Positions 5,356 to 5,785 of a stretch of 5,785 nucleotides of DNA are shown here, in pieces. The DNA is from an uncultured Clostridia bacterium. Its GTDB lineage: Bacteria > Bacillota > Clostridia > Christensenellales > CAG-917. Where the stretch lies: positions 1-5,785 of the forward strand of contig CALGEU010000312.1 of the NCBI GenBank assembly GCA_937881285.1, given 5' to 3'. The position numbers and the translations under genes are program-made. Each line of letters opens with the position of its first letter. The stretch's first letter is position 1. The notes beneath the pieces were generated by a model. It was not told the origin of the DNA. It searched no databases and worked only from the letters and a program-made list of their open reading frames with translations.

Positions 5356-5785
5356 ATGAAAAAATTTGAACAAGGCACGATTGAATACGCGATACAAAAT
5401 CTATGCGGAGAGAGAAAACCCCGTCTGCTTTTGCATGCGTGTTGCGGTCCGTGTTCCACAAGCGTTCTTGAATATCTGACGCCGCATTTTGACGTGACGG
5501 TTTTCTATTACAACCCAAATATTATGCCGAAAGAAGAGTTTATTAGGCGTAAAAACGCACTTAAAGACGTGATCTCGCATTTTGACAACGTAACGCTCAT
5601 ATCGCCAGACCAAGACGTAAACGAATATCTTGCGGTGGTAAAAGGACGTGAACAAGACGCGGAAGGCGGCGCAAGATGTTCTCTTTGTTTTGAGTTGCGC
5701 CTTTCAAAAACTGCAGAATACTTTGCCGCACACAAATCGGATTTCGACTATTTTGCGACGACGCTCACCGTATCTCCGCACAAAA
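5356..5785 (+). CDS. queH: Epoxyqueuosine reductase QueH (3' end outside window)
   Basis: The first 143 codons of a QueH (formerly DUF208) protein. QueH reduces epoxyqueuosine to queuosine in the anticodon loop of tRNAs with GUN anticodons (Asp, Asn, His, Tyr); it is the non-homologous alternative to QueG. Visible hallmarks are LLLHACCGPCS (24-34, cysteines 29, 30 and 33), VFYYNPNI (49-56), EGGARCSLCFELRL (103-116, cysteines 108 and 111) and DYFATTLTVSPHK (131-143). These cysteines bind the iron-sulfur centre in the family. Family members are usually about 180-220 residues, so perhaps 40-75 residues are missing. The ATG at 5356 gives a family-like 28 residues before the double cysteine. An in-frame ATG at 5299 would add 19 residues (MAHKTHTLEKSLNSGYNVF), but it has only a weak GGA upstream and would place the promoter inside the gene. 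The gene diverges from the transporter cluster; no functional link is evident. Confidence 0.93.
   Translation, partial: MKKFEQGTIEYAIQNLCGERKPRLLLHACCGPCSTSVLEYLTPHFDVTVFYYNPNIMPKEEFIRRKNALKDVISHFDNVTLISPDQDVNEYLAVVKGREQDAEGGARCSLCFELRLSKTAEYFAAHKSDFDYFATTLTVSPHK

Noticed and set aside
4853..5359. + strand frame across the ATPase start and the intergenic region
   Set aside because: It begins antisense to the ATPase and runs through both promoters, then ends at the queH start, which makes it inconsistent with the regulatory signals.
1..5785. tRNA or rRNA genes, CRISPR arrays, insertion sequences and large repeats
   Set aside because: Read by eye on both strands, no cloverleaf, spaced direct repeats, transposase or terminal inverted repeats were found.

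Overview
The window most likely comes from a monoderm, Clostridia-like member of the Bacillota. The grounds are sigma-A-type promoters (TATAAT, with TTGACA, TTGAAA or TTGTTT), AGGAG-type ribosome binding sites, a short basic lipoprotein signal peptide ending in a Cys lipobox, and a QueH-type queuosine gene. Base composition is moderate (mid-40s % GC by eye), with frequent TCG, GCG, CCG and ACG codons. This placement is an inference; no marker gene is present.

Layout from left to right. Positions 1-54 may hold the last 17 codons of a + strand gene. Positions 55-113 are AT-rich and carry a consensus-like promoter pointing left. From 5131 down to 114, on the minus strand, lies a three-gene cluster: an ABC ATPase of the MacB/LolD type (4460-5131), a large duplicated FtsX/MacB-type permease (1916-4348), and a 592-residue exported lipoprotein of unrecognised family (114-1892). 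The 224-bp divergent intergenic region (5132-5355) holds the cluster's main promoter and, on the other strand, a promoter for queH (5356 to the right edge, 3' end missing).

The ATPase and permease form a recognisable MacB/FtsX-class transporter. This class typically couples ATP hydrolysis in the cytoplasm to movements of extracytoplasmic domains. The permease carries two MacB-like extracellular domains and 10 predicted membrane helices in one chain, as a tandem duplication. A single chain could therefore replace the usual permease dimer and pair with an ATPase dimer. The lipoprotein gene begins 23 nt after the permease stop, so it is probably a dedicated partner: adaptor, substrate or surface effector. 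This ATPase-permease-lipoprotein unit is the best candidate for an undescribed system.

Control signals are unusually legible. The queH -10 box sits exactly 6 nt before the ATG, which predicts a leaderless mRNA. The transporter promoter has the same TATAAT-N6-ATG geometry, but there the ATG opens an 18-codon frame overlapping the ATPase start. Overlapping palindromes lie between this promoter and the ATPase ribosome binding site. A second, extended -10 promoter lies between the ATPase and permease genes.
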